A DNA stretch of 64,000 bases, from NCBI GenBank assembly GCA_964016875.1, contig OZ024724.1, positions 47,274,899 through 47,338,898 on the forward strand. The letters run 5' to 3'. The notes under the pieces are model-generated. The model made no database searches. It worked only from the letters and a program-made list of their open reading frames with translations, and was not told the DNA's origin. Positions 23,815 through 34,846 of this stretch are shown in pieces. Made by a program: the position numbers and the translations under genes. Origin of the DNA: Fallopia convolvulus (lineage: Eukaryota > Streptophyta > Magnoliopsida > Caryophyllales > Polygonaceae). Position 1 is the stretch's first letter, and the number at the start of each line of letters is the position of its first letter.

Positions 23815-23990
23815 CAAAGAATTTAATTTGTTCATCAATATATGTGATTTGTTCATCAATATATACGATTTGTTCATCAATAGAATTAATTTGTTCATTG
23901 TAAATTCCTGAAAGCAAGTATTAATTTTGTTCATTAATACATACGATTAGTTCATTAAAAGAATCAATTTGTTCATCAAAATTAAGATTT
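23815..23990 (+). repeat. TTTGTTCAT array filling the transposase intron
   Basis: About eight units (ATTTGTTCATCAATATAT type, about 21-bp period) occupy almost all of the 190-bp transposase intron. They read TTTGTTCAT on the plus strand although this gene is on the minus strand. Confidence 0.88.
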
Positions 23991-24589
23991 TTCATACCGG
24001 TTTGATTTGTATGTTGCATCAGCTGAGATAACATCTCCAAAATATGAGAAGTTCTTCCTTGCAATAGGATCACACCAGAATAATTTGGTTAATTGATGTT
24101 GTTCATCAACATCATATTCAAAGAAAAATACGTCACATCTTTCTTTTTTGTTGAACAAGTTGTCAATAACCATTTGACCATCACACTCAATCATGAAGGG
24201 GCTCAGATCTCTTTTAATATTCTTGAAATCAATTATAGTTGCACAAATTTTTTCTTATGAATTAACAAACTCCTTGTAGACTTTGTATGACTTACTTGTA
24301 CCAACGTTTGCTCGGATGCAATTCATGATGAAATCTTCATGGAAGGAGGTCAGTTTCCTATTGCTATTTGCAAAGTATTTTTTCCCATCATCAAACAAAC
24401 ATTGGTGTGACGCTCTTCAAATTTCTTAACAATATATCCATTTCTTCCAGAAAGTCGCATAACAAGTTTAGCATTGCAACCACACCTTTTGGTTACTCTT
24501 TTTCGCTTTTTCACTTTTCCTTGTTGTCCTTCTTCTTCATGATTCTCTTCATCATCTTCTTCATCATCATTTTTGTCATCTTCTTTTTC

Positions 24590-25969
24590 GGCTTAAAACA
24601 TATACAACCTCCTGTACTTGTGCCAATTTGTCATTTAGACACCCCACCTTTTTTTTGACCCTATTGAACACTTGAACTTAACAATTCTGTTCTATTGAAT
24701 ACCTAGTCGAGGGAATTGACAATGAGTGCATTACACGCGTGATGACATGGCAAAAGTATGTACCACATAATGCCATGTGTATGCCACATAATAATACTTA
24801 TAACTTAAAAGATAAATTAAATTATTTTATTAAAAGAAAAAAATATAAAGAAATTAGGGATAGAAATGTGTCTTGTTCGGCATTATCTTCTTCGTCACAA
24901 ACTCACAATTGGGAAGAACAATTGGGAAGAACAAAACAATATCCAGATCTAGATTTGGAAATAACAATCCTTTAGGGAACCCCACACAGCCACTCGGTGA
25001 CCATTTCCACTCATTCGGATCTGAACAATGACCGCCGCTCATTCAGATCTGGCTGCCACTCATTCGGATCTAGCTGGAGACCTTAGGGTCTAGCCGGAAA
25101 ACCACCTCTGGCCTCATTTCCACCTTCTCCAGGATCTGAGTATTCTGCCCGACAATCGGATATGGGAGAAAACAACCAAAACAGACCAAATGTCACCAGA
25201 TCCGAACGGTGACCGCCGTATCTAGCCGGGTACTTCCGGATCTGGTGATTGCCGGATCTAGCCGGGTACTTCTGGATCTGGCCAACAACTTCTGGATTGG
25301 GGCTAGATCCGTCATTGGAGCGACATCCGGTCTCCATGGAGTCTGGCAGTGGCTATGCAGGATAGTTGTAGAAGAAAGGGGTTCAGCAATTGAAAAATGT
25401 AGAAGACACAGAGATGGTGGTGTTCAAGGGTAAAAATGTAGAATATATTAGATAATTATTGTTATATTTCTTTTATCTAGCTCTTATCTATTTTGTTAGA
25501 ATCTTTTAATTACTTATTTTATGCTATTAGTTACGTAGATATCTCTAGGCTATCTTGTAACTTAATATTTTTTTGGTAGAAATCTTGTAACTTAATTAAT
25601 TATAAAGCCTTTGAATGGTTCATTAATAAAAAATTAAAAATACAGTTTATTCACAAACTTCTATCGTTCTATAGAATAAAGGAAAAAGGAAATGAAAAAT
25701 AGAAAAAGAAAATAGAAAGAAAGAAGGTGGAAAAGGAAGGAAATAGGAAAATAGGAAACTAGATAAAAAAAATAAAAAATAATAAAAATTTCTTTACCAC
25801 TCTCTACTCTCCTAAAAGCGAGTGAAGTACACGGAGTTTGACATGTCAGCAATCAGGTATTTAATAGAACAGAATTGTTAAGTTCAAGTGTTCAATCGGG
25901 TCAAAACAAAGGTGAGGTGTCTAATTGACAAATTGGCACAAGTTCAGAGGGTTGTATATGTTTTAAGCC
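24590..25969. mobile_element. Non-autonomous MULE-type element nested in the transposase gene
   Basis: This 1380-bp insert has inverted repeats of about 120 bp starting GGCTTAAAACATATACAACC at both ends. It is flanked by a 10-bp direct repeat CTTCTTTTTC (24580-24589 and 25970-25979). The direct repeat and long TIRs fit a Mutator-like element. It separates the first FAR1 exon (25980-26327) from the rest. Its interior holds a GC-richer block (about 24955-25340) with duplicated GCCGGATCTAGCCGGGTACTT units, possibly captured host DNA. There is no transposase. Confidence 0.88.
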
Positions 25970-25979
25970 CTTCTTTTTC

Positions 25980-26327
25980 TTCTTCTTTACTAGATGCAAC
26001 ATGTTCAGGTTTTTGAGTTGTGTTTTTAAATCCTACCCGATTACACAACATGTATTTCCAAACTGTAGTGTTAGTTCCATCCGAAGACTTTGTAATGGTG
26101 CCAGCACGTGCTTGGAAACCACATGCATCTGCGTATTCCTTGTAGATATTTACTCCTTGTTCCAAGATTTTAAACACCATCCCCTCTTTAGGTCTTAAGT
26201 TGTCATCACAAAATGGTATGTAGTAATGTGTGTTGCCAAGCGAGATCACGATCTTTAATTCCTTTTTATCTTCTATTTTTCCTTCATTATAGGGAAAAGA
26301 AACATGTAAATACGCATCAGTATCCAT
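25980..26327 (-). pseudogene. N-terminal FAR1 domain exon of the MULE transposase
   Basis: The minus-strand frame starts at ATG 26325-26327 and contains PKEGMVFKILEQGVNIYKEY followed by ADACGFQARAGT, the first half of a FAR1 DNA-binding domain. Its continuation (CGCNAKL...) lies beyond the nested insert, at 24579 and below. Before that insertion the two parts formed one gene. The frame ends in the insert terminus. Confidence 0.75.
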
Positions 26328-26364
26328 TACACGTACAATTTGTTATTTTTCATTTTTTCAAAAA

Positions 26365-26575
26365 TTGGTAATACCTATGAACAAATGTGTACTACCTATG
26401 CACAAATGCATGATATCTATGAAAAAATCTACGATACCTATGAACAAATATTGGATCAATAAATATTTGATGAACAAATGTGCAATATGTATGATCAAAT
26501 ACGTGATATCCATGAACAAATGTGCATTACATATGAACAAATTTGGAATATTACACATTTGTTCATACTAATGGT
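26365..26575 (-). repeat. Inverted-orientation TTTGTTCAT array
   Basis: About nine units read ATGAACAAATGTG on the plus strand, so the TTTGTTCAT motif is on the minus strand here, upstream of the transposase start. Spacing is about 21-25 bp. It is the only clear block of this MULE with the opposite orientation. Confidence 0.82.
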
Positions 26576-27399
26576 TGTCTTCCAAAATAAATCATAGCAA
26601 TGTCCCTCAAAACCAAAAAATGGAATTTCCTATTGATAATGCATAAATATAAACAAATTTTGACTATATGCAATGAAAACTTTCAAAATCGAGTTGTACT
26701 AGCTTTAATCAGGGAAAAAATCGTTTATTACCTGGTTCCATTAATCGTAATGACTCAGATCTTCGTTGTAATTTTGAGGAAATCGTAAATCTGAACAACG
26801 CTCCTTCGAAAAGGTATAGTTTTCTCTCTGAAAAGAGAAAATCCAGTTAAATCGAAGCTTTAAATGATGAATGTGCACTCATATAGCAAGATTAGAGTAA
26901 AAATTTAGAACATATTATACCAAATCGTAAATTTGCTGTGTTTCAATCCAGTTTAGAAGCTTTATTTTTGTGGAGAAAAAAAGAGTTTTTTGGTTTTGAT
27001 TTGGAAAGAGTGCCTTTTTTCGGGTTTGCTTGGGCGACAAGTACCTTATGGTAGCGCTTGACGTACACGCACACTCGTTTTTTTTCCTGATTTATATGGA
27101 CACGCTTCGCGCGTCCAAATAATTCAAGCTAGATCGACGGTGGAGATCCGTTCTCTTTTTGCACCCAGGTGCCCGTTCGCACGTGAACCGCCCTCATTAT
27201 AAAAAATATATATAGAGAAAGAGTGATAAAAGTAATTATAATAATATTTACTATTAAAAAACCTAACATTATTTTATTCAAGAAATGTCACGTGGCACAA
27301 TTTTTTCAACAAACATTGTTTCCGCTTTATAATGTATCATGTAGATATATCAATTTTTTTTTTACATCAAATATATCTCACACACATACACACACATAT
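26576..27399. other. Right end of the large MULE and AT-rich spacer
   Basis: No gene is visible. About 26800-27190 is the presumed transposase promoter and right terminal region (ACACGCTTCGCGCGTCC, then the outer GTGCGAAC on the minus strand). From 27200 on there are AT-rich bases and a short CA run at about 27378-27397. Confidence 0.4.
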
Positions 27400-28798
27400 A
27401 GGATTAGGTTCTAGTAAATAAGTATTTTAGTTTAAATAGTTAGAAGATATAAAGAGCGTTGGATGCAGGGAGATGAACGATACTGATTTACCCACTTTTA
27501 GTTTAAAATAAAAAAGATATAATATTGGTAACTACCTGAATCTACATGATTGTTTTTTTATTTTTCTTTGAGAAGTTGTTCATGTCAAAAGCAATTCAAA
27601 CAAAGAGAGAGCGTAACCCCCGATAGAGAAGACCCCGAAAATCGAACTCCAGGCGAACTCCTCTTACGCTATTGTTTCTGAACTCCTCTGACGCTAGACG
27701 CCCATTGGACAATTAAAGAATTGTATGAACAATTGTACATACAGGATGAGCAACTATGTATTTATTGATGAACAATAACTCAACCACATTGTTCATAAAT
27801 TATATATATGTACCAATATTTTTAAATTACCAATTTTTTTTATTGAACACCTATTTATTTTTTGATGAACAATTAATCAACACTAATGTGGTAAACAAGG
27901 AACAAGAAAAATTTAATTATTATATTGAACAACTATATATTAATTGAGGAACAATATAACTCAAACTATATATGAATCATGAACAAAAAATTTGTACAAC
28001 TAATGTTTTTTATTGAACAATTTATTTATTCTTTTGAACACTTCTACATTAATTGATGAACAATAATCCTATTATAGGGAACAATGGGCAAATTACATCT
28101 ATTTACCAAGTTTGTTTTTAATAAACAGTTTATTTGTTCTAGTGAACAATTCTATGTTAATTGATGAACAATAACCCTAATACTGTATACTTATCAAGGA
28201 AAAAATTAGTTATTTTTAAGAAGTTTTTTTAAATGAACAATTTGTTTGTTATATTGAACAACTCTATATTACTTGTTGAACAATAACTCAACAATTGGAC
28301 CATGAAGAAATTATTTCTATGTACGAAGATTTTTTAATGAACAATTTATTTATTGATATGAACAACTCTATATTAATTGATGAACAACTTATAATAAGAT
28401 GCAAATTTATGCTGCATTAAAATTCACGACAATTGTGAATTTCCGTGACAATACCCTAGTTCTTACATCAATAAAATTTACGGAAATCACTTGTCAAACC
28501 TATCAATACTACTAACGACAATCATAAAACAGAAAAACCTAGATCGTTGTTATCTCTTTTGCAAGTTTCTTCGTCTGTAGTTCCTCAACAAGTTCAGAAA
28601 CTGGCTGCTTCTACACGTCTAAAATGAACAATATCTTTATCTCTTTCCAAATTCACAACAACACATATCCTGCAAATTATGCAATTGCAATTTTCTTTTT
28701 CTTTTAAATCATTAATATTATCACATCAGTACCATGTATTTTCATGCATCCAACGCTTCTTATATCTCATAACTATTTATTACCTCCTTACTAGAACC

Positions 28799-28803
<5 letters not shown>
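27400..28803. mobile_element. TIR element (about 1.4 kb) with GAACAA repeats inside
   Basis: The left end (GGTTCTAGTAA... about 27406, continuing TTAGAAGATATAAAGAGCGTTGG) is the reverse complement, with mismatches, of the right end (CCAACGCTTCTTATATCTC...TTACTAGAACC, about 28750-28799). TIRs are about 65 bp. No transposase is present. A similar GGTTCTGGTA-type start appears at 28850 at the left end of the next MULE, suggesting one TIR group. The element sits in TA-rich sequence, so target duplications cannot be read. Confidence 0.65.
27715..28390. repeat. Diverged array of TGATGAACAATAACTCAA-type units
   Basis: Roughly seven units of 90-120 bp contain, in order, a GAACAATTTATTTGTT-like part and a TTGATGAACAATAA-like part. 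It is reminiscent of the TTTGTTCAT motif read on the minus strand but with longer spacing. Confidence 0.6.

Positions 28804-28841
<38 letters not shown>
28801..28841. repeat. (TA)n microsatellite
   Basis: A near-perfect TA tract of about 40 bp separates two TIR elements; TA-rich sites are favoured targets of both. Confidence 0.95.
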
Positions 28842-29492
28842 TTAAGTTCTGGTAGAAAAGCCTTTAGAGTAGAAAGTGAGTGTGATTCCTAGCCATTAGA
28901 TTGATATTTTTGAACGTACCATATTTAAGATAAAAGAGTGTATGGTAAATCCGTACACGCTGATGGAGAGGATACAATTCAAAATAAGGATTTTCTTTCC
29001 AAATTAATTCTTTTTTCTCTATTACGGTTTTACATCAGTGTAAAAATCCGTACTCTCTCTCTCCTATCACAAGGCGTTCTAGATTCTCTCTCATGCGGAC
29101 TGAAAGGGCAATTCAGCGATTCAACCGGCGATTTCAAGAATTCTCAGGTTTCGTTCTTTCTTTTGTATAATCCTACTAATTTATCCTTTATCACGCTAGA
29201 TTCGAATGTTTTTCTATGTTATTGACTTGTGATTTGGTATTTTAAAGCATAGAAACCAAATGGGTGTTCTTGAATGTAGGGTTTCGACTCAGATTCGTGC
29301 TATTGTCGAATTTATGTGTTACGGTGAAGTTCAGATTCAGAATATACAAGGTTTGCAATTATATTCCATTATGAATTTGTGGTCAGTTTTGAATTTAGGG
29401 TTTTATCGAAATTTTTGGGTTTTGGTTTGTGAGTTATGTCGATTTCCATTATATGAAATTACCCATGATTATTGTGTTTGATTTTGAACCAG

Positions 29493-32400
29493 ATGTCGAC
29501 AGAGAAAGGGAGTGGTTCAAAAAGAAGAAGGGTGGTGAAAGGTATGGTTCTTGAATGTATGGGTTTCGACTCACTATCTTGGCCAGTTGAGTTTTGTAGG
29601 TTTTGTAATGAATGTTGTGTTATTATAACTCAAGGATAGTGTTTTTGTCAATTGTGCTAATGTCAATTTTCAATTGGAAAGTAATGAATCCAGAAGCCAA
29701 ATCAAAACTCAAAGTGTAATGAATGTTGTGTTATTATATGTATTTTGTATGAACCATTTCATTGTGTTCACAATATAGTTCTTTGATATTCATTGAATAC
29801 CGATGTTATATTCACTGATAAAATGGATGTTTTTATTAGTGTGTAACTATTTCAGTACTCATTTATATTCATTAAATTACACATTGATATTCACTGTTAT
29901 CTTATTTCATATTCTCTGTTTTATATTTGACCAGCTCACACAAAGAAGATTGATGAAGAAGAGAAGTCAGATTCACATGCCTTGGTACTTGTAGGAGAAG
30001 ATACTAACACTCCTCAAAGGGTTTTTTCAAGATTGAGAAGTTCAGATGTAGATGCTAGAGACATATTCTACCGGAACCTGATGTTACAATGGGGGTTAAA
30101 AAGAGAAAGACATGTGATAACAAGAAGGTCTCTTCATCATCAAGATGTGAGTTGTATGCATTGATTAAATTAGCTATGTTTGATGCGTATGTAATCTTGT
30201 TACTTACATATTTTATAAATAGTTTCAGGTCGTCTTAAAAAAGGAGTTGAGATAAGAAAGAAGATCGACATACCTAGGAAGAAGAAAGTTGATTCTACTA
30301 GAAAGAAGAAAGTAAATGAAAAGGGAAAAAATGTCCTTGAGAAAAAAGTCAAATGTGACAAAGGTAAGGGAGTTAAGATAAAAAAGCAGAAAGTTAGATC
30401 GAAGGGTGAGGAGAATGTTGAGGGAGAAGTTAAAGGTGATAACGCAAGTCAAGATGTCAAATTTCCGAGGATTTACCATAGGGGCCAACCTAAACTATTG
30501 GCGCAAGCATTGGATAAAATGAATAGAGAGCAAATGAAATGTGTTCGTAGACTTGGCTTTGGAAGGTTTTTGGATCTACCGAACTTGTACATACCAAGGT
30601 ACTATTATTTTGATTTATATTATGTATATTATTAATAATTTATAGGATATGTATACATATCATGATTTATTACTAGTTTATTGATTATTAATGTTTATTA
30701 TTGTTTTTATTAAACAGACTTTGCTCAATACATCTAATTGAGAGGAATATGTAAAATCAATATTGATTAAATCATGAATTCATATTCACTGTGTAATACA
30801 TACATATTCATCCATTCAGTAATGCATATTACAGTTAATGCATTAACTTTTGGCTTATCCAATCACTTATGGATCTGAGCATGAAGCTATGTTATTGGCT
30901 GGTTGATCATTTTGATGCTAGGAAGGGTCATATTACGATGCCTGATGGTGAAATTATTGAGATCCGAGAAGAAGACGTGCAGATATGTCTTGGATTTCCA
31001 CAAGGTGGCATAGAATTATCAAGGATTAACCCTTCCGGTAACGATCATATTTTTGAATGGAGAAGCCATATTCACATCGAAAATGTAAAGGATCATTCAA
31101 TAAGACCCATTGATGTGTACACAGTCATGATGGCCAATAAAGAGGACATGAATGTCAAAGAGTTCCAGCGGGATTTCATCGTCCTCATGTATATTTGCAT
31201 AATTGAACCTCATCAGAGTGGTGCAACCAACCAAAATTTGGTTTTACCGTTGGAGTCAATGGACAATGTATCAAGTATTAGTTAGAAATACACATTGGGT
31301 TTAATATTTTTATATTGCAATAATGACCATATATGTCATTTGTTAGGTTACAACTGGTGTGGTTCTAATGTGTCTAAATGATGCAAACGAGAAATGGGAA
31401 GCAAACCGGAATGCACCTTTCACGGGGCCATTGTTATTTATAACTGTAAGTATTATATTTAGAAATTAGTTTGGGTTTTTAAATTTGTAATAATATTTGG
31501 TCTGTGTATGTAGATGTTGTATCTTGATCGGGTTGTAAACTACCAACATCGTGATGTGATCCCAAGGATGTTCCCTGCATTCAGAGGGTGGATTTACGAT
31601 AAGATTGTAAACAGAGAAGATTTTGAGTTGGCTCGTGGAGGATTTGGGAAGGGACAAATTGATATAAAACAAACTATACCAGAGGAGGATACCATGAAGG
31701 GGGCAGAGAGTGATGCTGGTGTTGACATAAAACAGGTGTGCTATTTTATTTGGTAATTTATTTGGATAATTGTTATTTGTTTGGATAATTGGTAATTTGT
31801 TTGGATATTATGATAAAATAAGCTGTCTTATTTTCCTTTTAATTTTCACATTTAGCATGCACATAGAACATGCATCATTTATATAAATGCTGATATTCAT
31901 TCAAGTATGAATTCATATTCATTGAGTTAAATATTGATATTCATTCAAGGTCAGTGTTTATTATATCCAATTCGTTGTAATTTTCATTTTTCTTTGTCTT
32001 CAATGATAGTATTCATCGACATTAATATATATATATTCATTGATATATTCATTGATATTCATAGATGTATACTAGTTTATTATAATTTAAATGATGGTAT
32101 TCATCGATGGTAATAATGATATTCATTCAAATATTCATTGATATTGATAGTAGTTTTATAGATATTATATGCTGATCATTTTTGGTGTTCATTGATATTA
32201 ATGATGATATTCATTCAAGTCTGAATGGATATTCACTAATATATATATATATGTTGATACTCAATGAATTAAACATTGGTATTGATACTTGAAATGTAGT
32301 TTAGGGTATTATTTTCAATTACGATTTTCATTGAGATTTATTTATGCTCATATTGATGGCCTTATGAATTGATATTCATTTTTTAATATGAATTTAAATG

Positions 32401-32990
32401 TTGATAGGATTTTGTTCGTTCATTAGGAAATGACATAAGGCAGTTGGATAACATAATCATTAGCATTGCATCAAAGACGAACAACATTCCATTTGAGTGT
32501 AGGGATTGTGATACTGCAAAAGCACTTGCCGAGTCTTCTAAGGCAATGTTGGGTAATAAATCAAAATTTTTATCCCAACAAGGTGATGGAGTTCAGAATG
32601 AGGTTGGAAAGGTATTGAGCCAATCCCAAGTACCACCCTGGTCAGATGATGAGCTGGATAAAGTTATGGATGAGTTTGAGGAAGCAATAAAGAAGCGTGC
32701 AAACATAATCAAGTATGGTGTACTCGGTGATCAAATTGATTCATTCAATGAATTCAGTACACAAGCTTTTGACGTTGAAATTGAGGTTGGAAACGGTTTA
32801 GATGCGGGGGTCTTGCCCATGAAAGAAGTGCAAATGCTCAAAACAATGCAGTTGTGCATGAAAATCAGGTGTGTAAAATTTACAATTTTTTTGTTCTTTT
32901 CCCATCAACTAAATTGCATATATACATGTCTTGGTAATTTTACTTGTTTAGGTTTGTAGGGACTATGATTTTCATACAATTAGGTTTGTA
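29493..32990 (+). pseudogene. N-terminal half of a second Ulp1-like MULE gene (DUF1985-like)
   Basis: A first exon runs 29493-29541 (MSTEKGSGSKRRRVVK). Next come an exon from about 29936 with a GTGAGT donor near 30147, a Lys-rich exon about 30236-30599, a DUF1985-like exon about 30845-31277 (VQICLGFPQGGIELS, FQRDFIVLMYICI), short exons about 31346-31446 and 31513-31735, and 32408-32868. Parts align with the other MULE gene around LGxPxG and the RxFI.LMY.C segment. The two frames in the exon near 30070 suggest an indel. The protease part is missing, so the copy is incomplete. Exon edges are predicted by eye. Confidence 0.55.
31880..32375 (+). repeat. Intronic TGATATTCATTGAT-type repeat array
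   Basis: Many units around TGATATTCATT, with spacing of about 20-35 bp, fill the intron between the exons at 31513 and 32408. Looser units appear at 29790-29930 and 30775-30835, also in introns. The motif differs from the TTTGTTCAT motif of the neighbouring MULE. Confidence 0.75.
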
Positions 32991-32993
32991 CCG

Positions 32994-33256
32994 ATGAGAA
33001 CCCTAAAGGACAGACACCTCAGGAGCGGAAAGATAATACCAGCTCATGCTGAAGCCAAGGAAAAAGACCCCAATACTGAAGAGGATGCCTCGGCTAAGAT
33101 CGATAACGTGCCGAAGAGGGTCGTTACCGAGCCTAAAACACTCGGTACCGATGTTCCAATGCTCGTCACCGACCCCAACTCAAGTAAGTTCTCTATACCG
33201 AGCCACTCCCTTAGTCCCAAGCTCGATACCGACCCCACTAGGGTCGGTACCAATGA
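32994..33256 (+). pseudogene. Gag-protease linker of Athila-like element A
   Basis: The RHLRSGKIIP segment matches the LRSGK motif that sits between gag and protease in Athila-like polyproteins. It is followed by a Thr/Pro linker with repeated GTDxP / VTDPN units encoded by TCGGTACCGA-type DNA. The upstream gag and 5' LTR are absent, so element A is truncated where it joins the second MULE. The frame is cut by an LTR insertion at 33257. Confidence 0.55.
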
Positions 33257-34846
33257 TGAGGTATTTTTCAGTCGTTTACCTATCAAAGAATCCTAACTTA
33301 ACCAATCTGAGTAGAATGGTAAGCAAGGGTCGATCCCACAAGGACTCGTGTATTTGTGTTATTACTTGGATGCCAAGTAACCATAGAAGGGGTTTTTAGA
33401 GTGAATATTCTAAACTACTATGCAAATTAAAAGTAAATATGATTGTAAATATATGAGAGATAAGTGTTCAACTAGTTAAATCCATTATATATATGCTTAT
33501 TGATCATTGATTCTCTTGATTTTCAATTCACTTGAACAATCAATTGTGGATTATACTCCTACTAAGGATTATGATTCAAACTTCAATTCTAGTTGAAAGA
33601 ACTAACAGTCTAAACAACCCTAATCATTTAACAACCTAAAACAACGTCTAGATTCAATTAAATGGCAGCTTTACGAGTCAAGTTATCAATAGAAACAAAT
33701 ACTTAGAGCAAACAGACATCTAAGTTGTTTGTGGATTTATTCCCTTCTACAACTGATAGCATGAACGAGTCAAAACAATTATAGATGCTACTTTAACTAA
33801 TCAATCCCGAATGGGCATTAATCGGATTAGTTGTAAATTAACCTAGAAATTCTATTAGGTGATCAAGCTAACAAAACCCTAGAAAAACATTGATTCAATT
33901 AAGCACAAGGAATAAAACCTATTCAAGTTGTTCAGAATCAATCAAACCTCACAATGGTATGCAATCTATGATTTCAATAACGAGTCAAACACAAAGAAAT
34001 TAGCAATGCATAATTAAATTAAAAGCAAACTTACAAGAGGTTCAAAGTTGCTCTCTTGAGAGAAAAACCTAGACTCCAAAAGTCTGATAAAAGTTATGAA
34101 AAAGATAGACTAACAAGAGTTTTAATATGTCTCCCAAAACAATCCTCAAACCCTCCAATTAAACATAATTTCAGACAAGATAAAACCAAGCCCAAAAGTC
34201 AAGTCCAAAAGTCGTCGGCCCATGTCCGCGTGAAAGTCTGGATTGCGCGGGTTACACCTTGAATTGTGCGGCCGCGCAATTGTCAAGTCGCGCACTTGCT
34301 CTCAGTCAAAATTGCTCGGGTTAGGTCCAAAATTGCACAGTCGCGCATTTAGCATGCAACCCGCGCTTTTACCCTCGGTTCAACATTTAGGTGACACTTC
34401 AGAGGCTGTTTTGACCTACTTAGAGTTGGAATTTGGACTCGGAGTAAAAACATGAATTGTAGCTCTTTGAATTATCTTTCAAGTGATATCAAATTCAGCT
34501 TCATCCGACCACTATATCTCCCAAACCAAGCATTGCAAGATAGAGGTATCAAAACAACAACTTCAATGCATAGCCCGAGTTTAAGCATTTTTATCCCTCA
34601 AGCTCTTGGGTCTTAGCTCTTCTAATCTTCACTTGTATCACTCCAAGCTTCATCAAACTCCACCACAATCATTTAAGATCCATCCCGTCCATGCTTGTTT
34701 ACCTAAAGATCTGCAAAACTGAACAAAACAAGCGCAACTACGTACCCGAAAACACTAGATCCTGGAAACTAACCTAAAACTAAGTAAGACTTATGCAAAA
34801 CCAATATAAAACATGCATCTAAACTAAACCTATACGCAAGATATCA
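33257..34846 (-). repeat. Solo LTR of a third Athila-like family, inserted in element A
   Basis: On the minus strand it runs TGATATCTTGCG...AATACCTCA (1590 bp). Near its end it contains AGTCCTTGTGGGATCGACCC, matching the same position of element B's LTR, and it shares the GCTTGATCACCTA block. GC-rich motifs (GTGCGGCCGCGC, AACCCGCGC) lie at 34235-34375. Flanks AATGAT and AACGAT may be a mutated target duplication. No internal region or second LTR is present, so it is a solo LTR produced by LTR-LTR recombination. Confidence 0.75.

Larger units (their letters stand above)
22093..24579 (-). pseudogene. FAR1-related MULE transposase, main part (decayed)
   Basis: Reading leftward: end of a FAR1-type zinc domain (CGCNAKLVMRL, then KFEERHTN), an internal TAA at 24255-24257, a MULE transposase core with ADATYKSNRYEM and VPFTGV, a one-base frameshift near 23670 (before HEPFVILSDQDPA), CMWHIM, then a SWIM zinc finger (CSCNKFINIGIPCCH) and a C-terminal CCHC-like knuckle (CAKCKKLGHNSKTC). 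A 190-bp intron (23808-23997) splits the core cleanly inside the codon for the Arg of SNRYEM. The SWIM-encoding part is tandemly duplicated. The FAR1/FHY3 family derives from such transposases; here the context is the transposon itself. It should bind TIRs and cut/integrate, but this copy is broken. Confidence 0.8.
15540..27190. mobile_element. Large MULE carrying Ulp1-like protease and FAR1-type transposase (decayed)
   Basis: The unit has two convergent genes: a plus-strand Ulp1/C48-like gene (15883-21325) and a minus-strand FAR1/MULE-type transposase gene (26327-22093). MULEs that captured Ulp1-like proteases are known in plants (Kaonashi/KI-MULEs of Arabidopsis, CUMULE of melon). The ends are inferred from outermost related inverted sequence: GTGCGAAC occurs about 15553 on the plus strand and about 27180 on the minus strand, each followed within about 60 bases by a TCGATC stretch. 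The match is weak and I could not find a target duplication, so boundaries are approximate. Both genes carry stops or frameshifts. A younger element sits inside at 24590-25969. Confidence 0.65.
28843..33005 (+). mobile_element. Second MULE with Ulp1-like gene, truncated at its right
   Basis: The left end resembles the TIRs of the 27400-28803 element (GTTCTGGTAGAAAAG). It contains the front half of an Ulp1-like MULE gene but neither C48 exons nor a transposase before retrotransposon sequence takes over near 33005. It belongs to a different family from the 15.5-kb MULE: proteins diverge and intron repeats differ. Confidence 0.5.
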
